A DNA stretch of 64,000 nt from Archilochus colubris (GCA_023079485.1 CM041090.1:3966519-4030518), one strand, 5' to 3'. Counted from the first letter of the stretch, positions 14,738-27,600 are shown. The notes: generated by a model not told the origin, from the letters alone. Numbers and translations: made by a program.

Positions 14738-14929
14738 CTGTATATTTGTATATACTTAGTAATTTTTCCTATTTATCATTACTGTTTCACTAAAGTTGTG
14801 TAGTTTAGTTTCCAACCCATCAGTCTCTCTCCCTTATTCTCTCTCCTTTCTTTATCAGGGAGGAGAGAGAGATTAATAGAGAGCGGCTGGTACTCGGTTT
14901 AATTGCCGGGCCAGTCTTAAACCCTGACA

Positions 14930-16589
14930 GTTTCTAGTATGGGTTTTCAGCTCATCCTGAAGTACAATGGATACGAATTTAAGGCTGTTAGAAATACAGA
15001 AATTTGCAAGTTTGGCTTAAAGAATAAAAAAATTTTAAAAAAGAATTAATCCTAGGAGGCAGGGACATAAAAACCTTCTGGCATCAAAACCACAACTTAA
15101 TGAAGTTAAAGCAGATGTGGCAAATGCCTGGGGTGATCCTGGCAGTGAAAACAGAGCAGTAATGTCTACACAAGTGATGTTGTTCTATGACAGACTAGGC
15201 CTGGCATGAGACTACTTGCTCCACTTCTGGCACAGATAGTTTACAAATTCATCAAGAACCAGTGATCAAGAAACCCAAACACAAATAACTTCTCTGTTGA
15301 ACAAATTTCAGAGTGGAGATAACCCCTGAAAGTGGCAGCTTCTCTGTCAGTTGTCTGTTTAACTGATGATCTCAAGTCTTTGGGGATATTCTGCTTCAGC
15401 CAAGCAGTACTTTTCTTTCAGTCCAACATAGATAATTGCACTCAGCAGAGAAATAATTGGATGAAATGTAATGGCTTATTTCATATAGATAGTAACTCTT
15501 GCTAACTGAATAGTCCCTTCTCACTTTAAATTCCATTAATCTGTGACAAACTGGGTTTTGGAATTGTGGAAGATTAATTTACCAAATTTAATGGACTATA
15601 TCATTTGCCCACATTAATAATCAAATTCTTATTATTTTAGACTAAGTTCTAAATAGTGTTTATATTACTTCCAAAGAACAGAAATTCTATTGTTTCCTTT
15701 TGCTACAATTGTATTCTTAAAGACTCATGCTTTACTACAGACTTTCACACAGACAGAGCTCAACTTTTTTGGGAAAAAGATACTTCTAAGGTATTATATT
15801 AAGTTAATTACAATATATTGTTATGACTGCTTACTAATGAGACACAAATTGCCACTACAATCCAGTTTGGAACAGAGTTATATTTATAAAAGGGTTACAG
15901 ACAGATTTTACTGCATTTCTAACACTTCTTGGATAAATTTTATTCAGAAGGAACAAAACTCCTACAGAATTTTTAGTATAATAGAAAAGGTACTTCAAAA
16001 ATGGAGAGGCCAGATCAACAACTGAAAATGTAATTCCAGCACATCTCTGAACAACATCTTAATGATGATGTAGTTAAAGGTCATTTTTACCTGAAATGGT
16101 CTGTTAAATTCTAATTACCAAAAAAAAGTGAATTTTCAGAATGGTAAGTAGTTCTGAAATTGGATATTACCCAATTTTATAATAATTCCAATTGTGTGAT
16201 ATCCCAAAGAGCAATATAGTTTATATGCTAGTATTTATGAGAGGTGCAATCAGGTTCCTAAAATAAATAATTTAAAGGGTTTTTTTGTGTTTTATTTACA
16301 TGCACAAATATGCACATATACAGACAGATGTGACTGAATAGCAACAAGGATCCAGGTCTTCTGATAAAAAGATAAAAATTAATCATAGTCAAAGCTGTAA
16401 TGACACAAGCTGGATACTTCCCTCAAGTCCCATGACATACAAGTAATAATTTTATGTCCATGCTTCAGACATATTTTAGCCCACATAGCAGCAATTTATC
16501 CTAAGAGACTTCTAAGCTGTATATCAGTAGCCTACTTAAACCAGTCCCTAATCCTTTCAACATATATCAGAGTCAACTAATCTAAGTAC
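14930..16589. other. FUT8 intron 3, right part, no recognised element
   Basis: A/T-rich sequence between the LTR and coding exon 3. No repeat or further exon recognised. Confidence 0.6.
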
Positions 16590-16752
16590 CTTTCCTGATG
16601 ACCCAAATCAGACAGAAATTCATCAATGCGTCTTGGCAGTTCATTTCCTTCTAGATTTTTCAACTTCTTCAGTTCACTCTGGAGGAAAAACCAAAGTTCC
16701 TTAGCCCCATTTTCAATCCTTCTCCTCAGTATTTCATGGTCTTTTCCAAGGC
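16590..16752 (-). CDS. FUT8: FUT8 coding exon 3 (residues 107-161): stem helices
   Basis: Translation reads [20 protein letters not shown] and continues through [18 protein letters not shown] to [11 protein letters not shown]. This is the conserved helical region before the catalytic domain of FUT8. The donor is GGAAAG/GTACTT, leaving two bases of an arginine codon. The acceptor is ambiguous: three AG dinucleotides occur in tandem (AG-TAG-GAG), so the exon could begin at 16758, 16755 or 16752, all in frame. I chose 16752 because it gives the same length as mammalian FUT8; the others add one or two residues (G, or V-G) before the LGKDHE motif. Odd change: PRR in place of the usual QRH near residue 146. 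Confidence 0.94.
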
Positions 16753-16847
16753 CTCCTACTAAAAAAAAAGCATTAGCAACTGCTAAGCATCAGCACTTTG
16801 TTAAAAAACCAATATTTTTAGAAGTAAAAGAAAAATTATCTACTAAC
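16753..16847 (-). other. FUT8 intron 2, very short (95 bp)
   Basis: Donor GTTAGT at its 5' end and a T9 tract followed by tandem AGs at its 3' end. Almost the whole intron is splice signal: it is A/T-rich and carries no repeat. It is the only compact intron in the window; the others exceed 5 kb. Confidence 0.9.
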
Positions 16848-16963
16848 CATCTGTTGTCTGCTTCTTATAATTTTCTATCTGTTCTTTGGCCTTTAAGAGT
16901 TGCTCTTCTAAAGCATGTACCTTTCCTGCAGCTGGACCCTGGTCAATGGGACCATCTGGTATC
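16848..16963 (-). CDS. FUT8: FUT8 coding exon 2 (residues 68-107): stem coiled coil
   Basis: This exon encodes the segment starting [20 protein letters not shown] and ending [13 protein letters not shown], a helical, E/K/Q-rich stem piece that supports FUT8 dimerisation in the Golgi (established for the family). Acceptor on the minus strand is ATTCTAG/GATACC, donor is ACAGATG/GTTAGT. The first base completes the arginine codon split from coding exon 1 and the last base opens a glycine codon completed in exon 3, so the phase is consistent on both sides. Length is 116 nt. Compared with mammals the sequence drifts around residues 79-84, normal for the stem. It is separated from exon 3 by only 95 bp. 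Confidence 0.95.
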
Positions 16964-19900
16964 CTAGAATATAGGAAAAGAAAGAAATTACATGACTTAT
17001 AAATATAATTGTTATTCGAGAAATTATTTGTGATTCAGCTCTCCTCTCATTTTGGTTCCATCCTGTTTTGCTGAGAAATCTTCTTGGCATTTTCTGAAAA
17101 CCAGAAGAAATTAAACATATTAATAGAAATAAATATTTTAAAACCACAATACCATTAAAAAAAAAAAAAATCAGTGGATAAGACAGCTGCAGCACAGAGT
17201 GAACACGGTGTTTACAAAACTTCCACTCACTGACAAGAGCAGCCCTAGGGTCTACTTGTGAAAATAGTTTTTTGCAGCAGTTTAAATCAGACTATTTTTT
17301 TGACTGACTGACACAAAAACAAAGCCTAATAAAGGGATATACCCTCCCAGCACTCAACTTCCCTCTACTTTTTATAATCACCCATCAGATACATTTTAGA
17401 GGACTGGAACTCCACTTTTAAGCTAAGTTTTCCTATATACCAAGACAAGATTTCAAAGTGGTTTCTGGCTGTTGAACACTATGCCAGCTTCTTAAATCAT
17501 CCTTTATTATTTTTTATGACAACTCTGGTATTCTGAACTGCTGGTCACCTAAAACAACACCAGCAATCTAAACATCCATTTGGGGTATGTGAGCACAGGC
17601 CAAGTACAGAAATATGGTACCCCTAAACCTCAGAGCCATCAGTCAGAGCTGAGGGGATTACTGAGGTTTGCTCATCATCTCAACTTGAATCCACATGCTA
17701 ATAAAACTGGTATTATTAGACTATAGAAATCAGATCCTACGTTCTGTTTGCCTCACAAATGGAAAATTAATGCAGTGAAAATAAAATCCTTTTTATCTCT
17801 AGAGAAAATACACTACTGGTGGAAACAGGGGTAAAAAATTATTCCGACTTTTGTAGGAGCTGAACCTGGAAAGGAAAAGAGAAAGCAGGAATTTGTAATG
17901 AAAAGTCTTGAGAACTGTAAAGAACAGAGAATGGTTGCAGAACCCAGAACTGATGCTTCATTTGTAATGGAAGATGAGCATAAAAATCAGGGTATATTCT
18001 CTCTCCACACACACAGTTTCAATGCACCATATGGGAAGACCACTTGCCAGGCAGAAGATGCCTCTAGCATAGAGAAAATATTGGTTAGAGGGAGTATTTT
18101 CACCCTAAATAAAAAATGACAGCATTATGAAGATGCTAATGAGATGTCATCAGCTTTAATGTCTCTCAGATCTGAATAATTAAATACCCATAAAAATTTA
18201 GGAACTGATGAAAAGTGCATTTCACTAGAACATTTGAAGGGAACAAACACCTAATGTAAACATCAGAAAGGTAAATCACATCAGGGATATCATTTAAGCC
18301 CCTTGTTTTCAAAGGGGATTGGAGAAGTGAAAGAGAAAAATATGCAGTCTGGCAGGAATTTAATAAGCTCCCCATTGAAAGCAAAATAGGGATAATTAAA
18401 TCATTGCAAAATATTTGTTTTTTAAAGCTACCATAGTTAATAAAAAGGAATTAACAATAACTGCTCATGTATCTGCTTTTTACTGTAGAGACAGAACAAG
18501 CATTGCAATATTGAGGAAAATTTTCTGCTCTTCAGCACTCCCTTGGCATGCACAACCCCTTTGTGAATTTGTTTCTACACTAAATATACAGTAGGACAAT
18601 ACACTGAGATACGGTATTGCATTGCCAGTGGACAAGACACACAAACAAACCTTTAAAAAAACATATTAGGACTCTAGTTTAAAAACCACAAGGTTTAAAT
18701 CCATTTGTGATCTGCCAGCTCAGTATCACAATTTGGATTCTGACAGGAAAAAAACCCCACAAAATTAGCAGGAAAAGCAAAACAGTTTATCCTGTGTAAA
18801 TCACGTTCCTGAAAGGTTGGATTTGTGAAGAAGAACGCAGTGAAAGGATACAAAATCATTACTATAAGAAATCTTAAGAGAGCACAGTTATCCTTTGAAC
18901 ACAAGGAAAGTCTCTGAAACCAGCAATCACAGAATCCTATAGAAGGATTATTGTGGATAATATGAAAGAGGTGTAATAATTCTGACCATCTGATATAACT
19001 AAGAATGTTTAAAAAAAGAAATGTACACACCATTTAATGTTCAACTTGCTTTGGCATACTGCAATCAAGAATTTACTACACTATGTTTATTACACAAAAA
19101 AGGAGGTAGTATGAGGGTGAAAGCCATTCTACTAACTTAGCTGTGAGGACTTCCAAAAACTACATCACTTTAGGATAAAACTAAAATAACTTTTTTTGTT
19201 GGTTTTTTTCAGTTGTGTGTCTACATCTGTTACCTCTTGAGACTTGGAATTGCTGTGTTCCTCACTTCCATCCAGTCTCAAAATTCAGGAAAAGGTTCTT
19301 CTCTGCAAGCAGCACAGCCTGCTTGCTTCTGCCCTCTGCATCAGCTGAGCTGGAGACAACCCAGCATCACAGTAAAATCCTCACACATTGGCCTGTGCCA
19401 TAGCTTCAGCTTTGAATTTTAAAATAATGTTTAGATTTTTAGCAACCCAAAGCTATCCTTAACGTCCCTTTCAATGCTTCCTACAGCCTTACTGAGCCCA
19501 ATAGCTACCCAGAGTAATTGATAGAAGTACTTCCATAGATCTGCTTATGAGGAATTGATCCTGAGTTTGGATACTCTCCCAGCCTCTGTGCCAGCTACAC
19601 TACAGTGCTCTTTCAGAACTAAAATCCTACCTCTTCTTTCTGAAGCTGCACTCAGAACTACTAAAATAATGCCTAGAAATACCTGTGTTTGGGTTTATTG
19701 GTTTGACTGCATTTTGCCCTTTCCCACCCCTGTTTTTACTATGTAACACGTGGTAACTGCTCAGATATGAAACAGGTTATGGTATTTATGACAAGAATTG
19801 CAGGTTCTACAAAATTTCCTATATAATGGACCCAGGAAGTAAATATATGTGGCATGTGATGGATTAGGAATATGAATACAATATGAATACACTTAACACA

Positions 19901-22000
19901 ATCCCCTATTTTCCTGAAGAGAAATTTTTCCTGAAATTTTTCCTATTTTTCCTGTAATTACTGGTTCCTATACCACCAGGCTTACCTTCCAGGAGAGGAT
20001 GCCACTAACATAGCATGAAAGGAAGAAACTTGACTATCACCCAGCAAAACACAAAGCAGCAGACAAATTCTTTACACGATTCATCTTTTGCAAAAGAGGA
20101 TGTCCAGGACATAGATGAAATCACACACAATTTTCCAGTTTCCACTTAATAAAATCAGACATTACAAAAGTAGTGATTTTAAGCTCTCCTCTCCCTAAAA
20201 GCTTTGGATCATTGAGATGCAACAGTGCCAGACTTCAGTAGTGGTATCATAATCCTACCAGTTAATAAAACTTTCAGGAAAAACAACATCACAGGCAGGC
20301 AATAAAACAACAGAATGTAATACTTTGGTTTGACTTCCCATACATTTGCCCTTAAATAGCCACAGAAACTGCACTGAAGATTTCCCTTCTGGCTGTGAGG
20401 CCTTAGGGCATCTGCAGTTAAGTGCTCTTCAAAGGTCCCTTCCATTTTTGCTGGATATTGAACAGTAAAAGAACAATCTATGCAGAACTCACTTTTATTA
20501 CTATTTTGCACGACTGGAATCCAGGTTGCTTCTCAAATAAACCCAGCTTTGCCCACACTGGGTTGTTTATAAATATGTAAGGGCTGTTCTAAGTCTTCAG
20601 ATCTCATTATACCACAATATTCATGCACATAATTTCTAAAACTCAGGCAATACAAAACACCTCTAATTCCATTTATCTGCTGAATTACTAATTTAGATCA
20701 ATGCCTCTTTATAACCCCCAAACAAGGCTTTTACAAAGCACAGTACTGGCAAAAGAAAAACTACAGCAACTTCTTTCCTAAGGCTGTTCAAAGGAACTGT
20801 AAAAACTTTGTGGCACAGGAAGTAATTTTAAGTCATTCAAATTGCACCACAGATGTGTAATCAGTTTCTAATATTTTTTTTTTCCAGGCAATAAGGTTTG
20901 ACTGTTCAAACTTGCACAAAATTCATATTAAAAAAAAAAAAAAAGGCTCAAAATAACCTCACCAAAAATTCACAGAAAAACATGTATTCTTAAACAATAT
21001 GGGTAATAAATTATAAATATTAAATGTGTATATGGATATAAAGAATTAGAGAAAGATGATACAGTTTGTGAAATCAAGCCTACAAATGCTGGAGTGGGAG
21101 GAACCTCACACACAGGTGAACCTGACTAGACCACTGCTACACTCATTCTGGTGCATGGATGTGGTTGTGAACAAGACAGTGAATTCAGCTCACTGAGTTT
21201 TAAAATAAACATCCTCACTCTCCCTCATTCTATAAATCTTCATTAAGTTTTGCTCTTCTCTGGCTTCCTACAACATACCCAGGATCCACTAGGACTTTGA
21301 GGCTGGCTGTGATGGTTTAACCTATGGTTTAACCTGACTGCACACACCCTGCCTAAGAGGCTCTCTCTTGGGAGTTCTCAGGACAGGTGATACCAGAAGT
21401 CTGTATTAACAGCTGCCTGCCTGAAAAGGTGAAACATTTAAAATTGTAATCATACCCATCTATAAAGTAACAAATAATTATAAAAAGGGAGATGACTCTT
21501 CTATTTTACATGTATTGCTACAAGTGTTGCAGAAAGACAAGGAAAAGACTTAATTAAAAGACTTTATATTATGCAGTAGTTTACAGCAGCTCAGCTTCAG
21601 CAAGTCCACATTTGCCTTGAACAAGCTGTACAAATATTTCCAGAACTTTTAAAATGAGTTTTTCCAGGTACTGCACTTGGTCAATGCTACTGCTACAACT
21701 GGTTTGCATCAGAACTGCACTTGTTTGAACCTGGCACTAAGAACTTCATCACCTACAGGGCTCTGTTATTGTGTAAGTAACACTTGGCTGCTATTAATTA
21801 ATGACTCGAATAATAACTACATTAGACCAGAATTAATTGTATATTATTGTTTTAAAGGTTTTGCAGTATATTTTCAGGTAATGACAGCACTTTAAAAAAG
21901 AAAAACAAAAACCACAACATAACCAACTCTTGCCATTTCATTTCTGGTAATTCCCATTTCCACTGTTTTCTGAAAAGTTTGAATTGCTTTTAAATCCTAC
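16964..22000. other. FUT8 intron 1 (between coding exons 1 and 2)
   Basis: About 5.0 kb of A/T-rich sequence, with a GT donor (GTAGGATT) at the right end and the CTATATTCTAG acceptor at the left. No CR1 or complete LTR recognised. A TGTGATGGTTTAACC motif at 21308, with ATGGTTTAACCT repeated twice, could be a remnant of an LTR start, but nothing after it supports this. Confidence 0.65.
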
Positions 22001-22203
22001 CTGAGAGATTCTGCCATCCTCCTTAAGTCTTCATTTTGCTGCTTTAAACGTTCAAGCTTAGCAAGAATCTTGGATAACTCCCGACTGGAGTGCTCTGGGT
22101 GCTCACTGTCCCTTACCAGGTGTCCACCAATATAAAAGAGCAAAGTCCCCCAAGCAAAGAGGATGAGCATAATCCAACGCCAAGAACCAGTCCATGGCCG
22201 CAT
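22001..22203 (-). CDS. FUT8: FUT8 coding exon 1 (residues 1-68): N-terminal tail, membrane anchor, start of stem
   Basis: First coding exon of alpha-1,6-fucosyltransferase, the type II Golgi enzyme that moves fucose from GDP-fucose to the innermost GlcNAc of N-glycans. The translation begins [19 protein letters not shown] and continues through the membrane anchor (about residues 10-30) into a charged helical stem with [16 protein letters not shown] (coiled-coil type). It is nearly identical to mammalian FUT8 as I know it, differing mainly in the short acidic stretch around residues 33-37. The start ATG (22203-22201) is the first in-frame ATG after an upstream in-frame TGA, with A at -3. The exon ends CTCAG/GTAGG and breaks after two bases of codon 68; the next exon supplies the third base. 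The catalytic domain is not in this window. Identification is very secure from sequence conservation. Confidence 0.97.
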
Positions 22204-22427
22204 TTTCAGAAGTTCCAATTCACTCCAGAACTCCTTCTGCTCACAAAATAGCAAACATTTTCAGTCCTCAGCCTGTCCCAAAGCAGACAATTGCAGTTCC
22301 TCTGCTTCACCACATTGTACTGGAGAACATTGATTCTCAGGGTTTGTTTTACTGCAGCTCCTGAGAGAAGCTCCTTATGGGACTGTACGCAGAGAGCATT
22401 AATTTCGCATCATTCTTCTCTTACATT
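22204..22427 (-). promoter_or_regulatory. FUT8: FUT8 5' UTR part of the first coding exon, with seven upstream ATGs
   Basis: On the minus strand an acceptor (ATTCTTTTCACAG) ends at 22428, so the exon probably runs 22427-22001. Between the acceptor and the main ATG there are seven ATGs. Their frames are: a start-stop (ATGTAA) at the very 5' end; two adjacent ATGs sharing a 4-codon frame; a 16-codon frame beginning ATGCTCTCTGCG; two ATGs sharing a frame that ends TGGTGA; and ATGTTTGCT ending TTGTGA. All close before the main start. This suggests restrained or re-initiation-dependent translation (inference). The acceptor position is inferred, not confirmed by a transcript. Confidence 0.7.
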
Positions 22428-24506
22428 CTGTGAAAAGAATTTTTAAAAATCTCAAATTATAAGTCTGATATGTATAAAAATATCTTGGATTGCATTTAAG
22501 CTAAATGGCATTACGTTTGGGGATGGTGACACAAAGTATTACAATTTTCTAAGGAGGAATAAAAGAAAAACACTTCAACTTTCCATAAAAAATATCCCGA
22601 GTTCAAGACTGAACTACATAAACAATATGAAATTGAACTGGGGTTTGAAATGGACAGAAGCAGCACTACCTTTTGTAAGAGAAATATTTACTGATTTCTC
22701 TGCCAATTCCACAAATGAAAAAAAAATCATTCTGTGGTAAACTTCAGTCTCCTTTCCTACTAAAAAGAGCTTTTATTCAATTACAAATTCACCTTTGTGT
22801 TCTTCACCTTTATGAATTCTCCATTTTAAACATGATTCCCAACCTGTAACAAAAGTTATTGCCATTCTAAAAATGTATTACACTATTTGCAAATAGATTG
22901 CCCTCATAGCAGCCAATTTGCAAGCACTGCAAAGAGTGTAAGCATCAGTTTATAACCAAATGATTCATTGTACTTCTAGTTAAAAAATTTACAGTGGTCT
23001 CTGCAATACCCATCTAAAATTAAACACAAAATTTTATTTCTTGCTTAAAATTGCAAGAAAACAAATTCAGTCTTCCCCCTTCCCCTGACTTGCTAAAACA
23101 GAGAAGAAAATTGAGTATTTAAAAGACAGAAGAGGGAGATTTCAAGCAAAATTTCAGTGGCACTGTTATATTCACACATCTAAAAATCAGGAATAACTTT
23201 AGAAATTTAATTTTCAGAACTTTTGTTCTTCTGCTTTAAAACTATCCAACCCATTCTGACAAGTGTTATTATTGAAACTATAAAAATGCAAAAAATACCC
23301 TAAAAGTAATACCTTCTCTTACCTAAAAACACTGCATCATTTAAAGAAATGAAAATTCACCTCAACTTATTTTCTGCTTGGCAAAACATCACTTTATGAC
23401 TGAAAGAACCTCCTCATTCTGTCAAGAAGAAATCTTAAATAGTAAGATTTAATGAACCAGCATGTCCAGAATCTTAACCACTTCCCACCTCTCTTATTCT
23501 TTCTCTGAACGTAACAATTCTAAATTTTGTAGAAGCCAAATATCTGCCATTTATCCTCAATTTGCAAAATACCCTATCTTTCAAATCCTCAAAGTTCTAA
23601 ATGCACTATATTTTCTCTGAGATGCTATCCACATCCCTCTCCTCCCAAACTGTTCTCCCCTCTTCAAACCTCCTTTGATCTTAGCTTCTTTTTCATTTCA
23701 TCTACGGTGTTTTTTATTCTATTTTTATTTCTTAAATATTTTTCATTGAAGTTTAGAAAAAAAACTTAACTTCCAAGCTCTCCCAGTCATGGGGATATTT
23801 CTGGAGCACACGATTCCAGATATAAGAACTCCAACATACTCTTAAAACCACTGGAAAATTTCTCTAGGTATATTGCAGAAGGGTTTTTTGTTTGTGCAAT
23901 TTTTAATAGAGGCAGACAAATTTGACTTAAGACTATTAAGATGGCAGACAAGTTAAATCATCTGAAAATTGAATCTTCCTAATAAAATGGAAACCATCTG
24001 TAGGACCTCCCTCAAGCTTTTCCATCTAAAGCATCCACGCCAAGGTGAGCTATAAGTAGATCAGTTTTCTTTGAAAGTCAACTCAGAATCCCACAGTAGG
24101 AGTTTGTCAGTTCCTACAGACCTCTAAGAAAGCTTTATATAGTTGTAGCTTTAGCTTGGCAAAAGCAGGGGCCTGCCTGCAGAAAGGCAGTGGTTTCTTC
24201 AACAGTTTTTACAGGTGAAAAGTTTCTGTCTGAAAAACGTTCTGTCAGCAAAGCAACCCTGGTTATTTGGAAGGATGGTTACAGTACAACCCCCATGGGC
24301 TGATGTTTGGGGTGGGAAAGGGTATTCTTACATCTCTGCTACCAAGAACCCAGGAGATGTCTGACTGTGGCTGCAACACACTTGGATGAAATCACAAAGT
24401 CCTTGGAGGGAGAGGAATTAAAAAATAATAGATGTTCAAACATTCCACTAGTGACCAGGTAAAAAATACGCTGGGAGCTGTGATGCAATTAAACAGATCA
24501 TAAAAT
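22428..24506. other. Intron DNA upstream of the first FUT8 coding exon
   Basis: A/T-rich non-coding sequence with no recognised element. It ends the presumed 5'-UTR intron with the TTCTTTTCACAG acceptor. Confidence 0.55.
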
Positions 24507-24690
24507 AAGAGAATCATTTTGGTTGAAAAAGACCTTTAAGATCACCATGTCCAACATTCAACTAGCACAGTGCCAACTGAACCACTAAACCATGTCCCTG
24601 AGCACAAATTCCTCCAAATTCCTCTACTACCTCTCTGGGCAGCTTGCTCCAGTGCCTGAAAACCCTTTCAGTGAAGAAATTTTTCAAGAC
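24507..24690 (-). mobile_element. Old CR1 3'-end fragment
   Basis: Plus-strand text GAGAATCATTTTGGTTGAAAA, then ACCTTTAAGATCACCATGTCC and, later, CTCTGGGCAGCTTGCTCCAGTG and TTCAGTGAAGAAATTTTTC, is the reverse complement of the CR1 3' region, heavily mutated. It is an old insertion without a preserved tail. Confidence 0.85.
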
Positions 24691-27600
24691 ATCATAAAAT
24701 TACTGCTTATGAGAAAAGTTACTCTCATGTTTGTCATAACCAGTTTTCAATAAAGTAAAAAAATACACTACAGCTGTGATTAAGTTGATCAAGAGGAACC
24801 ATTTTAAAAAGTAGACTTCATGCCACCTGCAAAGTTATCAAGGTCTAATTAAAACAGCAGGTAAAAATCAACTTTCACAATTAGCAAAGAAAGAAAGTAT
24901 CCTTTTAAAAAGTTGCAAGAATGATCAAATTACTAGATTGTTAAGACTGTAAATTCTGATACATCAAAGATATAAAAATTAATACTAAATCTTTTATCCA
25001 AAGAGCTTATTGAAGACTCTAAGGCCATCAGACACTAAGAGTATACAGATTTTTTAGACTGTTTTACAAGGAAAATACTATTTTTTTCAATCTGTTTTTC
25101 ATAGCATAAAACTCTGTCTACTTAAGTAGGCTCACAAATCAGGCACCTTCCTTAAGATGTGTTGGTCTGAATCAAGCACCAGTTTTAGTAGAACAGGCTG
25201 TCAAACAAATCCAAATAATTAATATAACCAATTGTCAGGAACAGATGTTCTTCTTCCAACAGTTCTAAAAGATGTTCAGGAATGCAATAGTTTCACTACT
25301 AACAGTAGTACAGAACCTCTCACTTATAATCACCTTGTAGGAAAGGAATGGAAAATGAAATGAGAAAACTGAATTCTTTGTAAAAACTACAGCTGGGATC
25401 CCTGCAGCTACAGGCCAGAAAAAAACCACATTCATGTCAGGCAAGCTGGCAGAAATAATAAGATTAAATAAAATTGCAGTCATAAGAGTGAACATACTCA
25501 TAGTAAAAAAAGTACTAACGTGGCTCTTGGAAAGAGAAACTTTGCCTCAGAAATTTATTAGGTTTGGTTTTTTTTTGAAGATGTAAATAGACACAGAGGC
25601 CAGAGAGAACCAGTTCCAAGTGTTACACACTTGATGCAGTCAACATGGATTTCCCAATAGCATGCAACAAGCTCCTGAGTATATTTTAAAGAAACAAAGC
25701 TGCATGGAGGAAGAAAGTTCATTATGAGAATCATCACCCTATTCAAAAAGCAGACACTTACAGGAAAAGTAGGCAATCAGTTTAAGTGGAAGGAATGATT
25801 GGGGACCTCACTGGGACTCAAGGTAGAGTTCATAAAGTTTAATATATTCATAAGTAATCTTGAAAACATGGTGAAAAGTGAGGTTAAAAAAGCCTGCACC
25901 TTTAGTAGAAAAGCAGATAGCAATGAGCTGAAGGACATATAGAAACTACCTTAGGAAGAAATAGAACAAAAACTGAAAAATCAGTTTATCTCATTGTGTA
26001 GAGCTGTGTAGAGATAATCTTTGAAAATCCAGAATGGATTTTAGCTATGACAGGTAATTCTATGAAATATCAGCCCAGCACTAGGCAAAAAGGAACCAAG
26101 TCCTAAAAGGTTTTAAAAAAACAAACCTAACCAAACCCAAACACCAAACCACAAACACAGACCCAAGAATGAAAAAAAACACCAAAACCCAATACAAAAC
26201 AAAAAACAGAAATCATTGACATGTTGTTGTATAAAAAGCTGTGCCATTGCTTTTATTACTTCAGATCATTCTGATTCAGCCAACTCATAAAGATCTGGTA
26301 GAAAGAGAAATCATACAGAGAAAATTTTAAAAATTTGCAGAAGGCAAGAATGGTCCTCAGTAGTTGTGAGTGGCAGAACAGATTAGTGGAAAGCACAGCT
26401 CAAGAATTAGCACAGCAAATCTGTAAAACTCATAATTGGTATAAAAAACAGGGTAAATGATTTGCTGTTACTTCTAGTACAAGAGGATAATGAGCAAACT
26501 TTTTGAGTTTGCACAGATTCAAAACAAACCAAGGTCTTTCTCAAATTGTGCAATTCAGTGTCAAACTCATTTTGACCAAACACTGTGGGTGTTAAAAGTA
26601 AAAATTCCAAATGCCATTGGACCATTTCAGGGAAAATTAAAATTCATCAAAGGCCATCCACAAAGATCCTATGTCATATATTGTTGGAAACTGAAGAGCA
26701 TATCAGAGTAGTATGATCATAACATTAACATCATTAACAAAAATAATTTACAAGCTTTTAGAGGTTTTTTATTATCAAAACCAAAAAGCCCACATTTTAA
26801 AAGGGCTAACAATCCTACACTAGCCATACAAAAACAAATTTTGTAACTCATTTTTAATAGAAAAGTAACTTCTCAAATGTTTGGTTTGAAAAGATAAATA
26901 GAAACTCAGACAGAAATACCAGGAAAATGCCTAAAAATGATCAAGTACTTCTGGCTCTCAAGAGCTTATAAAATTTTTAATTGTATATAGGAGAAAAATA
27001 GGTAATACTTTTTTTTTTACATCTTATGTACATCCAGTGGTGCACAGTAGATATTTTTCAAGTATGTTGCTCTTATAGCACATTCACATTGTTTAAACTA
27101 TCAGCACTTTAAATTTAACTTTCTTTAATAGTAACCTGTTTTTGTTCCCTGAAAACAAATAAAACTAAATCTAAAAGAATTAATGGATTTAATATTTTAA
27201 AGAACATAGATTTCTGAAACCACTCCTAAGCATTTTATATAATATGAAAAAGATTTGAAATATGCAAAAGATCACCTTTTATCTGATTCCTGTGAATCCC
27301 TGATGATATCATTGGTCTTTTTGTAAGGTCACAGTACAGTTAAATATAAAATAAAGAGGCCACACTATCTGAATAAAAAGGAAGAACATTGTGAACTAAC
27401 ATTAAGCAGTCTGTCTATATCATCTAATTATACATAGGCTCTAACTACCCTTAACCATTGGCTTTGGACTGTAATGTACCTTTTACATTTTTTTTATTCC
27501 ATTTCATACTGCTCTGGGAATTCAAGCTGTCAGAGTATTTCAAAGTCCATAGAAGACCTGTAAATTAATTAAAAAATAATATATTAATAAATAAACAAAA

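Larger units (their letters stand above)
11271..14929 (+). mobile_element. Solo LTR of an endogenous retrovirus, split by a CR1
   Basis: LTR halves at 11271-11872 and 14745-14929 join to about 787 bp and match the uninterrupted LTR at 38329-39131 along their length. It begins TGTCCTGGTTTGGGCC and ends AACCCTGACA. The flanking five bases are ATTTC on the left and GTTTC on the right, a probable 5-bp target duplication with one later change; 5 bp fits class III (ERVL-like) elements. No viral internal genes are present, so it is a recombined solo LTR. It is antisense to FUT8. Confidence 0.88.

Noticed and set aside
21308..21340. TGTGATGGTTTAACC, resembling the start of some bird LTRs
   Set aside because: Only the first bases fit; the following sequence and a matching far end were not found.
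22201..22254. A longer FUT8 N-terminus starting upstream of the MRPWTG methionine
   Set aside because: The upstream in-frame codon would be TTG, not ATG, and an in-frame TGA lies just before it; FUT8 proteins begin at MRPWTG.
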